NCBI RefSeq assembly: GCF_003473485.1
Contig: NC_053046.1
Span: 37,099,832-37,163,831 of the forward strand
Source of the DNA: Medicago truncatula
Lineage: Eukaryota > Streptophyta > Magnoliopsida > Fabales > Fabaceae
Length of the DNA stretch: 64,000 bases
Direction: 5' to 3'
How positions within the stretch are numbered: position 1 is the first letter of the stretch; every line of letters starts with the position of its first letter. The notes under the pieces were generated by a model. That model did not search any database. It saw nothing but the letters and a program-made list of their open reading frames with translations, and was not told where the DNA came from. A program made the position numbers and the translations under genes. Below are positions 1-11,381 of this stretch, one piece after another.

Positions 1-518
1 GCTAGAGGTCGTTTTTAAGTTACATTTTGTGACTGTGTGAACCACAATTTTTGTTCTACAACTAGAGGTTGACAATATTCAAATGTCTATTAATTTGTTC
101 TAAGTTCGTAAAATTGAGACATTTCTTCTTAAAGAAGACATTCATGCGAAAAATTATGTACCCTAGCTAGGTTTAAGGTTTTGAATTTGAAAATTTAGGT
201 TAAAGAAGAAAAAGTGAAGGGAAAAATAAGAAATATGTAAATTTGGCATGTTTACGTGGTTTTTCTCAAACATTAAAATGGAACAAGTTCTTTTCTTTAA
301 CGAAACTTATTAGAAAGGTTAATAGAGCAAACATAATATAACATAAAAAGCGTATTCAAGAAAATAAAAGTTAAACATCAAACTCAAAATGTCAACCTTA
401 AAAGTTAAAAAACCGCAGTCATAATTTTGCCTTAAACTTAACTAAAACCAATACCATAGTTGCAACTTTTCAACATTATCACTAGACTATAGAATGTTAT
501 GTATTCATTCCATTTCAT
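1..518. other. 3' flank of gamma-glutamyl peptidase gene
   Basis: AT-rich sequence with no recognisable coding region or element. It should contain the 3' untranslated region and polyadenylation site of the minus-strand gene that ends at 519, but no definite signal could be chosen among the many A/T-rich motifs. Confidence 0.4.
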
Positions 519-3500
519 TCAAAACCCATTCTTAAGAAAGCTGGTGCAAAGTTTCTTCCAGGCATTTGTATCTGGCTCTAACAAATGAGCCCTCTCCCTC
601 GCTCCTATAGCAAAAGCTTCCTGACATTTAAGACATCCTCTATGAGTAAATCAATCAATTCAAAATATAATTCAAGTTAATGGAAGAGACGGTGCTTGAA
701 ATTGATAGTGTAATCCAGATTGTTCGATCTCAGATCAACGATCGAGATCAATTACCACGTAATCCTAGTTCTTTATGATGGTCGACGTGCTCTAAAGTAA
801 TAGAAAATTGAAATTCTCTAAATAAAACTAGAAATTGGACATACCTTGATGAAATTACGTTGGATGAGACGATCGATAAGAAACAAAAGAATATCTTTAG
901 AGTACTCTGGATGACCTTGGATTCCCATAATATGATCTCCATATTTAAACATCTCAATTCCAGTTTTATCTGACCTAGCAATTACCTCTGCCTTTGCAGG
1001 TAACTCTTGAATCTAATTTGATAAAATAGCACAAGTATAACCATCAATTACTATTATATATTATGATAAAAAATATTTGAGGCTATAGTAACTTTTTATG
1101 TATGTATACCTCATCCCTGTGGCATTCGATTATGGAAAGCTTTGTTGGAAGATCAAGAGAAGGGAAGGAAATATGTGATGACAATGTTATGGTTCTCACA
1201 CCAATGTCCCAACCAGTAGGAGAGCGACCCACCTTTCCTCCCAATGCACGGCCAAGTACCTTATCAAATATGATGCTGAGTTATTAACTTCATAATTACT
1301 CTATTGTTGTATTTTTAATTAAGTGTAGTTTCACGAAATTTTTGAAATGCAAAATCATTAAATTGACATAATTGAGGATCCATTTAGTTCTAGTGTTTCT
1401 TTGTTTGTGGTAGGTAGGTAGTTCAATTGGTTAGAGTTAAAGGGTTTAAGAGACAACAAATTTGAGATGTCACAAAAAAAAAAAAAACCCTATCAAAAGA
1501 GAAATATTGACATACTAACATTTGTCTATAAATTCCTTAAAAAAAAACATTTGTCTATAAAAAAAAACTTGAAATCAAACTCTAGTAAATGAGAAATACT
1601 AACATTTGTCTATAAAAAATTACAAACTTTGCATTAGAGAAGACCTTAAGCAAGTTTTTTAGAATATTGCATTTTAAACATAGATATTTTTGATAATTCT
1701 AAAAAACTTTGATAATTTTATAATTAAAAATGAAAATTCATAACTAAATATCCTACTTTATTTTCTGTGAACAACTAAATATCCTACTAGTCATCTACAC
1801 AAAATAAAAATTGAAAACGTTTTTTTGGATGAAAAAAGTTTTAAAGCTTAAAACGTGAAACCCTAAGTGTTCAATTGATGTATTTTTTTTAGGGCCATAG
1901 ACCTGAGGCATGCACCCCACACTGACATTGTCAAACTAGGCCAAACATTATCCCAAAGGTAGCAAGTCCATACACATAAAGCAGTCATAAACTAAGTAAA
2001 AGTACTATATCGTATGATAGATTCATCACCTAACTGATGCATGTGAATATACACACCACACATTATTGGACCACAACCAAGCTAAGTGAGGCAAATATTT
2101 GCAGAAATTGAGATGTTGCAAAGCCAGTAAAAACATTCTTCAAAAGGAAAAGATTTTTCTTTTATTTGTGATTAAAAGGAAAAGATCACAATACCAATAT
2201 TGTAGGAAAAATTGAATACTGTCTAAACATATGGCGACGAGTATAGTAACATAAAGTCTCTATTATTGATATCTACGTTTTTCTTATTTTGGTCAACACA
2301 TATTGACGTATTTATAAAGAAGTTAGGTCAATTTTTAGTAATTTTTGTTCCCATATATAATGCCAAGTCAGAAAATTAAATGCTCACAAGAAGACAAAGG
2401 CATATATATAGTATAGAAAAGTAACATAACTCTATATATAGTATACTATTTTTTTTAAGGGTATATGTAATATACTTTATACTTATTATACACAAAGCTA
2501 AATTCACTCTTATTATACCAAATTAATTCATATTTCTAACATGTTTTTTGTGTGGTATTTCACACAACTATAAAAACTAATTCTTCATGTAAAAGATGAT
2601 CATACAAATAGAAAATCTAGCTCTAAAGAATTTCAATACATTTTAGAATTCAAATTTAAACTTGAGAATACTCTCTTTATGGGAAAAAGACTTGACTCTA
2701 AACTTAAATTTCAAACGTACTTTTTATGGGAAAATAATTACCATAGAAATCTAATTGATATGATCAAATGTTAAAATGTCTCACATGATCAGGTTTTACA
2801 AAAAAAAACCATTTATGTAAAAGTGGAACACTTATACTATAATTATCACGTGGACATGAGTATTTTTGGATAAAAAATATCCCCATGGCTTCAATCATGG
2901 AAACATTACTTCACACATAATAATCCCTCTTGATCTTGTTTATAAGAATAAACGGGTTAATAAAAGTTGATGTATTTGGACTGAATTTTTAACTAAATAC
3001 ATACTTTTGTTGACTAAATTTTCTCTAATAAATAAGACCGAAGAGAGTATTAAGTTTTAATCTTGATATATGCTCACATAAACAATGACCCAAAGCCTTA
3101 CATTTCTTCACACATTTCATACAAAGATCATAATATACTAGACTAAAAAGTTATGAAATTGAATGCAATGGACCAAGTAATTTGAAAAAATAACTTAATT
3201 CAGTGTAATTATATGTGTCTTCATGTTGGTGTCAGACACAACACATGTCCGACACAACACATGTCCGACACTAGGACACGCTTAATCCGATAAGTGTCCG
3301 TGCTTTATATAAATTAACAATTAATTACCTGGTGGCCAAAACAAACGCCAATGATTTTTGTCTGCATGGAGTTCAATTTCTTAATCAATGTGACAAGATC
3401 ACATATCCATTTCTCATTTCCATAAGCATCATTACAACTACCAGTGATCACAAACCCATCATAAAGACTCAACTCATCATCCTTAGGAAACTCTCCACAT

Positions 3501-3646
3501 GAAACTTTGTACATGTCCCATGTCTCATTTTCTTCCTCCAACATTTTCAAGAATACACCAGAATACCCTCCATGCATCTTTATCACATACTCTGAATCCT
3601 CTGCACATAACAACACACCAAATCTCTTGCAACCAATTTTCTCCAT
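519..3646 (-). CDS. Gamma-glutamyl peptidase-like class I glutamine amidotransferase, C-terminal frame broken
   Basis: Seen: exon 1 3646-3329 (106 codons), exon 2 1259-1110 (50) and exon 3 1012-845 (56) join in phase 0 with GT/AG borders. Exon 1 ends in the nucleophile motif GVCFGHQ (Cys about residue 102); exon 3 carries GHPEYS, supplying the His (about 190) and Glu of the class I amidotransferase triad. Known: plant relatives are cytosolic gamma-glutamyl peptidases of about 250 residues that remove the gamma-Glu of glutathione conjugates in glucosinolate and camalexin synthesis; a legume substrate cannot be inferred. The first ATG at 3646 begins MEKIGCKRFG, as expected of the family. A C-terminal exon (about 638-519, ending AWKKLCTSFLKNGF and stop) is clear by similarity, but neither nearby AG acceptor (ending at 640 or 638) restores its frame, suggesting a one-base loss. 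Intron 1 is about 2.07 kb and holds a MITE. Gene or young pseudogene is undecided. Confidence 0.8.
1414..1487 (+). repeat. SINE-like scrap in intron 1 of the peptidase gene
   Basis: The stretch contains TAGTTCAATTGGTTAGAG, like a tRNA-derived A box, and runs into a 13-base A tail about 50 bases later. A convincing B box is missing, so this is a truncated SINE at best. Confidence 0.3.
2921..3052. mobile_element. Foldback MITE in intron 1 of the peptidase gene
   Basis: The left end (taatccctcttgatcttg) and the reverse complement of the right end (tactctcttcggtctta) are imperfect inverted repeats of the common plant 'tactccctccggtcc' type, continuing into 'ttataagaataaa' against 'tttattagagaaaa'. 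About 130 bp, non-coding; no target duplication was assigned. Confidence 0.5.
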
Positions 3647-3770
3647 TATCAAGTAGTTTTTTTTTTTACTCCCTTGCTACTCTCTCTCTCTGAAATTCTA
3701 GAGAGAGAAAGTGAAGATGAGAGGAACTCTTTCTGCTTGTAGTTTGCATGAAAGTGACAATGTTGGTGAT

Positions 3771-3777
3771 TTTTATA
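3771..3777 (-). promoter_or_regulatory. TATA box of the peptidase gene
   Basis: TATAAAA on the minus strand lies 125 bp upstream of the ATG at 3646. A pyrimidine-rich leader (ctttctctctctag and similar) follows it, as in many plant 5' untranslated regions. Confidence 0.5.
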
Positions 3778-4520
3778 GGACTGATGTAATGTTTTGTCCT
3801 TGCTACATTTTTATTTGAAACCATTCATGTATTGACTAAAATGTGTCTTTATTAGCAAAAAATTAAGGTTTCTTTGCAAACAGCATTATTTTATTTTGAT
3901 TTTAAAAGTTAATCCGGTGTTACTATTTCTGTTGACAATTTTTCGATGTTATTAAAAATCGAGATTTCTTTTTTTAATTTCGTAGTTATATGAATGTTGA
4001 CCAGCATTATAAGCTAAAAGGTAAAATAAAATCTTAATTTAATGATGATACCCAATTGAAACAAACACACCCTAATGTTTCGGTTTTATTTTGATGGTAG
4101 TTTTATCACATAATAATAGTAGTTTATGCAAAATTTAAGGTCACATGGTTTAGGGTATTATCTTTAGTTAATGCAGAATGAGAGGAGGTATTTATAGCAT
4201 AGAATTAATTAAAAAAACCATTGTTTTCTATTAATTTTTTATGTAATAATACATTTGTACTACTAGTGTATTTTTTTTTTATGCAATTAAATGAGAGGAG
4301 TAGTATTTTTTCTCCTTATTCAGAGAAACAAAATAAGGATCTCTCGTAAATACAATTAATGACTAGATTTGTTTTGTACTCATTCTATAGAATGAAAAAA
4401 TCTTGTGTTGAAAAATTAAAATGAAAGAATCCCATTTTGGTGACAAACAATATAGTTTTATTGTTTCCCTTAAGGATGACAAAACAACTAGTCTATGACT
4501 ACCCCTAAAAAAATAGAGTA
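3778..4520. other. Intergenic, nothing recognised
   Basis: AT-rich sequence upstream of the peptidase promoter. No coding potential, terminal repeats or RNA gene seen. Confidence 0.4.
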
Positions 4521-4661
4521 ATGATACATAGACCACCTTAGGTGGTATGTATCACTTATACACCCATATACAATTGTGACATGTGTCCATGTAGTCCCTA
4601 CACACACAAGAAACTCACTTTTACACACTCTCACATGAGAGTGGTACATAGTATGTATGGA
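4521..4661. repeat. MITE-like repeat, relative of 42478-42653
   Basis: It begins atgatacatagaccacctta and shares an ordered series of blocks with the reverse complement of 42478-42653 (tacatagacaccctta, gacatgtg/gacacgtag, cacacaag). Both copies have related inverted ends containing 'tacatag'. Small ORFs across it are not conserved between the copies and are not genes. Confidence 0.45.
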
Positions 4662-4894
4662 GAAAAGGGTGTTCATGAAACATTAATAAAAAAAATATAT
4701 GCTAATAGTGACATTGTCCGTAAAGTATAACTCAATTGAAAATGTCGATGTTACTGGATTGTATTTCATCTTTATTTGAATTTAAAGAACTTGGAACATC
4801 AAGAGGGGTGGTTGCTAGTAGTAGCATGGGGTAGGTTTGGCTACCCCAATTTTTTTTTATTTTCTTTTCCCTTTTATTGAAATAAGTGATTTTC

Positions 4895-5255
4895 ACGTCA
4901 ATTTTGTTTTTTATTTTGTAATTTCGTCGTCTTTGTGCGACGTTGTTTGTTTTTCTTGTTTCTCTCAGGTATTTGATCAGTTCAGATTATCGGATCAGCT
5001 TCGATCCAGTGCAGATCCAATCAATGACTTTGGCGTCATCCACATTGCAGATCCGGATACATGGTTATTTCGGAGATTTAAATATAGTCATATGTGTAGG
5101 CAATTGTATTTTGTCGTTTTATGCTATTAACATGGATGATGTGAGCCTGTTCACATATTCATACTTTTAGTTTTTAGCGAATTTGCATTATATTGATGTA
5201 CTCTATCAATTTGAATGAATGAATATCTTTTATTTTGTCAAAAAAAAAAAAAAAA
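4895..5255 (+). mobile_element. Non-LTR retroposon copy with poly(A) tail
   Basis: The sequence ends in aatgaatatcttttattttg followed by about 15 A residues. Its body (blocks atttcgtcgtctt, gcagatccgga, gtaggcaattgtattttgtc, tgctatta) recurs in the same order on the minus strand at 19282-19660. Ordered similarity plus a 3' poly(A) tail marks a retroposed family. No reverse transcriptase is present, so it is a SINE or a 5'-truncated LINE or processed RNA copy. Confidence 0.5.
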
Positions 5256-5784
5256 GAATATCACATAATTCGTTAATTTATTTCCTCTTAATTTGAAATT
5301 TCTAGTCTCTTCAATAAATATGAAGAGAGTTTTGTTAGTAATGAGTATGTTGCAAATGAAAATTCTAGATAAATTTGACTCTTTGGAGCACCATTTAACT
5401 CAACATTTTTAAATAGTTATTGTCTTTCTTTTGAAGGAAAAATAGTTATGGTTATTTTTTGTTTTTTTTATGTCAATTTAATTTACATTTATATAAGTAA
5501 AATTATCGTGCTTTTTTCTCATAAGTTAATTTAATATATAAATTTTTAAAAAGTAACTTTTTTCCTATATATTTGGTCCTCTCGTGGATTTATTCCTAAC
5601 ATCGTCGCTGAACATTTACTTCCTAAGCACTCTTGGGTGCTCCTACCTATCAAAACGTATTGAAAATGTTTTGAAGCTATAAAGATCTTTTTTATGCATT
5701 TTTATAGATATTTTTGCAAACAATCAGCTTAAAATTTGATCTCTTGATCAAGACTTATATTGTTTTGTTTATTGAGTTTTTGGC
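5256..5784. other. Intergenic, nothing recognised
   Basis: AT-rich sequence without coding potential. A poly(T)/poly(A)-rich patch is the only feature. Confidence 0.35.
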
Positions 5785-6060
5785 GCTGAAAAAATTCATA
5801 ATTAATTCATCTTTAGTTAAAAAATTCTAATTTTTTGTGTAAAGCCATTTTTAACATCCTAAACATGGCCAGAAAAAATCTTGAAAAATTTCAACCTCTT
5901 AATCGCTTTTCTAGACTTCGCGTATATATATTACATGGTCAAAAAAAAATAAAAAAAATCAAATTACATTACATTGTTAGAGTATTTGTTTTCATCTTAC
6001 AAAGTCATTTTAGATTTCGTGTGTATTATAGAGTCAACTTCAACGATTAATCCGAAAAAT
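5785..6060 (+). repeat. Dispersed repeat, partner of 9975-10260
   Basis: Blocks such as aaaaaattcataattaatt, aaaaattctaattttttgtg, cctaaacatg, cttttctagacttc and gtattatagagtcaac match 9975-10260 in the same order and orientation. Non-coding; type of element unknown. Confidence 0.5.
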
Positions 6061-6349
6061 TATACAGGGTTCAACAAAGTTGTAGCTAATTATGGCAGTA
6101 TAGTTAATTGCCAAGATTCTCTATATTTTTCCATTGAACCTCCTTTATATGTGGAGATAATAAAACACCATCAAATAAAAACCGTGGAGCTTTTGTCAAA
6201 AAAACAAAAAAAAACGTGGGGCTAATAAACCATTATAAATTTTTAATTACTCTATAGTTAATGAGATAAGCCAAACAAATCATAATATACATTTACTCTA
6301 ATTAATGAGATAAGCCAAACAAATTATTTTATACGCTCAAACATTAACA

Positions 6350-6494
6350 TTTTCTCTGTTGTTAATTATAAACAAATTTTGATTTTTAAGGTTCATTCAA
6401 TTAATGATGTATATGATCTATATTATGGACCATATACATCATTAATTGTATGAACCTAAAAAATAAAAAATTGTTTATAATTGACAACAGAAAG
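6350..6494. mobile_element. Foldback (hairpin) MITE
   Basis: The left arm (ttttctctgttgttaattat, continuing to catatacatcattaat read from the other side) pairs with the right arm across a short loop around 6416-6432. Arms are about 65 bp with few mismatches, so the whole element can fold into one hairpin. Such elements are typical small-RNA sources. Confidence 0.65.
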
Positions 6495-6689
6495 AGCGTC
6501 TCATATGGGTATTTAATTGAAGAATAATTATAAATTTATTATAGTGAGAAGTGTTTTTCAATCAATTTTAAATCGGTTTAATCGATCTTAAAATGTTCAA
6601 CGACACTTAATTACGGAAAGAAAGTCAAGCAACAGCTAAAAAGAGTAATTTGAGAAGTGAGAAAATTAATTTTCTTGGAGTGTGATTCA

Positions 6690-6900
6690 CAAACCATGAA
6701 GCACTTTGGGCCTTTTATCCTTTGTTTGAGCCTAGTGGGTTTTCAAGGTTTCTTTTATGGAAATTGTTTTCTCCCTTTCAAAATTGCTCATTCCCTTAAT
6801 TATGTGCGGCGCGAGTTAACTTACGCTCGACTTTTTCAATGTGAGTAACTCACGTTGGACATTTTTTAGCATGAGTTAACTCACGCGAACGAGGAAAAAG
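6690..6900. repeat. MITE-like repeat with 'gagttaactc' palindromes
   Basis: It shares with 42118-42361 the phrases attgctcattcccttaat, gagttaac(t)tacgctcgac and catgagttaactcacgc. It looks like a shorter, diverged copy of that element. Confidence 0.45.
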
Positions 6901-7299
6901 AAAAGGGAGAGGAGCAATTATCTTCTTTTATTGAAGTCTTTTATTCCCTTTTATGTGGTGTAAACAATTATGTTCTAACCCCTTTCAACAAAGAAAAACA
7001 AAAAACTTACTCTCATAAAATGTTTCAATTGCTGGAAAATCGAGAAGATTTGCAAAAATAGAGATACAATGAGTGACAAAGAAGAAGAAAAGGTGGAATC
7101 ACACCATTTTCTTGGATTTACAATCCGCAAGGAGAGAAAGACAAAGAGATAAATATTGTGCAAATATGAGTCTTATAATACTCTTTTTACAACATTCTCT
7201 CAAACACAAACTTTTTTATTATATAAAATCAATGTTGATCATACACTTTAAAAATGGATTTCACATAAAATTGTATGGCTCATTACCAACATCGATTTC

Positions 7300-9400
7300 T
7301 ATTAGAGGATAATGTTGATACATCACCTACACACCTTCCATCGGCTATAGCAAGTCATAATGACAACTCATCTAGTTCATAGATCACAATTTACTCTTAA
7401 TTTAGTTAGTTGCAAACATTTGCTTGTTATCCAAGTAAACTTCATTTTTAGATCATCAATACAATACATGCGTTTTCTCTCTCAATTTCCTTTGATCTTT
7501 GATATCATAATATGGTATCATGAGCTTTTCGAGACTGCTTCCGCATACTTGAAGGTTCTTGCAGAATCATAAGATTTTCTTTACATCTTCGTTGCAATTT
7601 TTCATAATTGCTTTTTATTCACAACAATTTCTTGTTGATTCATCGTTTTCTTAGATTTTATAGATTCTTGAGCTTCATATCGAGTTTTCATGGCATGCAA
7701 CATCAATGTTTCCACCAGTCATGCTTAGAGCAATGTTATCACTGATCCTTCACAAAATCAAGATTTAGAATACTATGTGCATCCTAGCAAAGGTCCCAAA
7801 TATGTGGCGGTTACACCCAAACTAGAATGTGTGAATTATTTAGCATGGACTTGTGCCATGTGTTGATACATGCTATATAAAGCATAATTATCTAAATGGC
7901 AATGTGACAGGTTATGTCAAAGAGTCACAAATATCTCAATCTCATTTAGAACCATTGTTTATTCAAGAGCAGTTTGACAGTCTTGTAGCCTTGGTCCCTC
8001 TATTCTGATAAGGTGCCTCAACATCAAACCAATCATGTAGCTCCAAAGCTCATTTTGGTCATAAAACAAATTAATCTTACTATTACCACATTTTTCTTTA
8101 AATTTGATATCAGTTTTACAACTATACAATCACTCTTATTGCAATCTTGAATTTTCTTATTCACAATGTATCATACAAGATTCCAAATCCAAGATGATTA
8201 TTGGTTTGGCTGAGCAAATGTTTGGAATGTACAAGATTCTAGTGGATGCCACAATCTCAAGTTCAGTGTTTACACTGATAACACTTTACTATTTCTAAGT
8301 CAGTCATATGGGAGAATGTTGTTAATGAACAAGCTTGTTTGTGATACTTGTCAAACATTAGCAAAGCTAGTTCTAAAACTAGAATGTTGTCAACTGCTTG
8401 TTTGTGATACTATTCTGAAAACATCAACACCTACTTAATGTTGGAAGGGCACGTCTTTACCAATCTAAACTTCCTAATTCTTTTTGGTCTTATGCTTTGA
8501 CTCGTGCAACTTATATAATTAATAGGATTTCAAATTCATGACAATTAGTTCACATATATACTTATACTTGTCATGAATTTGAGGACCAGAATTGAAGAAT
8601 TTTTATGTCCAATTTCTCGCTAAGCGAGGTCAAAGCGAGGCATGTCAGAGAGCTAATAAGGAAATTTGGTTCTGAAAGTGTGGCTAAGCAAGATAAAGCC
8701 TCGCTAAATTGCAAAATTTTATAGTATTCGGAATAAGCCTCAATTTATTTGAATTTTTTTACCAAAACTTGCAAAATTGCAATTTTGTTTCCACTAAACA
8801 TATACTCACGGGTCAAATTTTGTAGCTATGGTTAGAACATCATAAGGACTTTCATCATGAAATTTTATATTTTTTTAAACAAGAGATGAATTAATTATGA
8901 ATTGTTTATTATGATATAGCTAGAGTGCAATGCACATTTTTACCAATTCAGTTTTTCACGAACACACAAAGTATTTGCAGATATATAGTAGATTACTATA
9001 TAGTTTGAGACAAAGGTCCAATTGGTGTTTAAGACTACTTCTTGTTACTTCTCATTTTCAAGATCAATTGGCTAATTTCTTTACAGAATATTTCATTCCT
9101 AAGCCCTTTCTAGTTTGATTTTCAAGAGGAATTTGGTATACATTTATCAAACTTCATCTTGTTAGGGGGTATTAGAGGATAAAGTTGATACATCCTCTAC
9201 ACACCTTCCACCGGCTATAGCAAATCATAATGGCAAGCATCTAGCAGTTCATAGAACACGTACAATTTACTATTAGTTTAAGTAAACTACTCAGTAGCTC
9301 CTTCTATAAATATCTACCTTGTAACTAACTTCATTTTTAAATCATCAATTCCATAAATGAGTTTTCTCTCTCAATTCTCTTTGATCTTGATAGCATAATA
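7300..9400 (+). mobile_element. Degenerate Ty1-copia retrotransposon with both LTRs
   Basis: The 5' LTR is about 7300-7512 and the 3' LTR about 9170-9400; both begin tattagaggataa and share taagttgatacatc-type and cttcatttttagatcatcaa-type blocks. A primer-binding site like initiator-Met tRNA (tggtatcatgagc, 7513-7525) follows the 5' LTR, and a purine tract (gttaggggg) precedes the 3' LTR. Internal relics in order: a gag start near 7690 (EYYVHPSKGPKYVAVTPKL), an integrase end near 8425-8530 (LPNSFWSYALTRATYIINRI) and the RNase H tail at 8950-9118 (DQLANFFTEYF). Large deletions and stops make it dead. No target duplication was found. Part of a dispersed repeat lies within it at 8741-8915. Confidence 0.8.
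8741..8915 (+). repeat. Dispersed repeat copy nested in the copia relic
   Basis: aataagcctcaatttatttg, acttgcaaaattgcaatttt, cacgggtcaaattttg and gtagctatggttagaaca recur in order at 9775-9960. It is the 5' part of the repeat whose 3' part is also at 5785-6060. Confidence 0.55.
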
Positions 9401-9460
9401 AAATTGAAAAGAGTTAGATATAGAGAGTGTTGAAAAAATGTGATGCTTTTAAAAAAATAA

Positions 9461-9597
9461 GTTTTTTTTTTTAGATAGATGAAAGGACAATAATCATTGG
9501 AAACTCACACACACAAGTGGACGAGTAGGGTTTGGACTCCGGTCACGAATTCCGACCTAACAATTTTGATATTTTTTCCAATTGAGTAATGAATATG
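9461..9597 (-). repeat. SINE-like element
   Basis: It begins with poly(T), then agatagatgaaa, aactcacacacacaagtgga, a degraded B-box region (ggtttggactccg) and cctaacaatttt. The same order is seen at 31628-31760, where the B box ggttcgaacccc is intact. Read on the minus strand it is a tRNA-like head with a poly(A) tail. Confidence 0.5.
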
Positions 9598-9774
9598 GGC
9601 TAAATCAAATAAATTTTATTGTAAAAAAAAAAATTAAAGGGAAAAAAGTTAATTGTTCAAATTGACCTTGTAAAAATAACTTATTTTTTCCTTAAAAAAA
9701 TAATTTTTTTGAAGGAAAAAACTTTGTTCCTCAATTTATTTAGAAAGGATCATCAAAACATTACATAGTTAAGC

Positions 9775-10260
9775 TAAAATAAGCCTCAATTTATTTGATT
9801 TTCTTTATCAAAACTTGCAAAATTGCAATTTTGTTTTGAGTCACGGGTCAAATTTGTTCTATAATTTTGTAGCTATGGTTAGAACATCATAAAAACCTTC
9901 ACCATGAAATTTTATATTTTTCAAACGAGAGATGAATTAACTATGAATTGTTTAAGAAATTCATAATTATGGGGAACGAAAAAATTCATAATTAATTATT
10001 ACCTTGTCAAAAAATTCTAATTTTTTATGGAACACCGTAGTTCAACGTTCTAAACATGCATGCACAAAAGTATGAAAAAATTCAACCTTTAAATCACTTT
10101 TCTAGACTTCACGTATATTAGAGGATCAATAATATAAAGAATATAAAATTACAAAGTTTTTTTTTTGACAAACTAAAATTACAAGTTAGAATATGTGTTT
10201 TTATTTTTACAGGGTTACTTTTAAGACTTGTATTACAGGGTCATAACAGTTAACCCAAAA
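9775..10260 (+). repeat. Dispersed repeat, longest copy in the window
   Basis: The first part matches 8741-8915 and the second part matches 5785-6060. Together the three copies define a repeat of about 490 bp. No coding region or terminal repeats were identified. Confidence 0.5.
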
Positions 10261-10485
10261 AATAATAATTGCTAATGGCAATCAAAATATGACTATTTAT
10301 TTGTAAAAAAAAGTATGACTATTGAATTTATCTTTTAATGTAGTAGATTGAAGTTTAAATGTTAATAATTTTAATTGAGAAAAGTTTATCTCAAGTTCAA
10401 ATGCAATTGAGACGGTTTTAAAAATGGTTATTATTTATTAGTACCACTTTAATTATTAATACTTTCTTCTTAAAGCATTTTTTTT

Positions 10486-11381
10486 GAAGTGAAGATCCAT
10501 TTTGGTCTCTGACAAATTCTGTCGGGGCTAAATTAATTCTCAACAAATAAAAAGACTCTATTTAGTCTCTTATAAAATAAAACCGAGACAGTTTATCGTT
10601 GAACCTATGATATATACAATTAGCTTAACTATGTAATGTTAACAGTGTCAATTAAGTGTCAACAATACATGTGGCAAACAATACATGTGGCAATCAGTTA
10701 AGACAACTGAATTACCACATATGACCAGTGGCAGAGCCACACCATATCTCCCCCCACCATATTTGAAATATACCAGCATTAGATTTTGCACACAAATTAA
10801 ATATATGAATTGGAATATAGGATTTTGCACTCAATTTATTCACTTTATTTTGATTTCCCCACCATGCACGCAAGCAAAACATGTTACACTCTCTAATATA
10901 TTTAATTTTTTAAAATTAAAATAAGCAATTTTTATCACACTCCACCTCGCTATATGTTAAAATGTCTCATATCGATTGAGCGATGACATGAATAAGTGTT
11001 TATAAATGGGAGCAATATTTACATCACATGTCATTTTGTGAGTTTACTTTTAAACACATCTACGGTCATCTCTTTCTCATAGAGAAAAATGAAAACCCTT
11101 CCTCTTTGTTTCATGGAACCGTAAAATCAACCACATCAACTCTCCATCCCAACAAATTTTGTGTAATGATGTCCCAACTATTCAAAATTTCTGGCTCCGC
11201 TAGTAGATATGGCTAGTCACAAGTCAAAAATAAAAAGAGAAAAACCGGTTGACAAAAATATTGACAGATTGATTAAATTGTCTCGGTTTAATTTTATAAA
11301 GAACTCAATAGGGTCTTTTTATTTGTTGAGGAGTATTTGACCCCTACGGAGTTTGTTAAGGACCAAAGCTGATCTTCACTC
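10486..11381. mobile_element. Non-autonomous TIR DNA transposon, Mutator-like
   Basis: The left end (agtgaagatccattttggtc, then ctaaattaattctcaacaaa, gactctatttagtc and aaaaccgagacag) is an inverted copy of the right end (11262-11381: ctgtctcggttt-type through gatcttcact). TIRs are about 110 bp. It appears to have inserted into a T-run (t8 left, t7 right), consistent with but not proving a 9-bp target duplication. A second element seems nested inside. Confidence 0.65.
10726..11205. mobile_element. Possible nested hAT-like element
   Basis: The ends cagtggcagagcca and (reverse complement) tactagcggagcca form short inverted repeats; flanks catatgac and gatatggc agree at six of eight positions. 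It lies wholly inside the 10486-11381 TIR element. Evidence is thin. Confidence 0.3.

Noticed and set aside
3235..3272. Two tandem copies of a ~19-base phrase (caacacatgtccgaca)
   Set aside because: Too short to be more than a local duplication; no array and no spacers, so not CRISPR-like.
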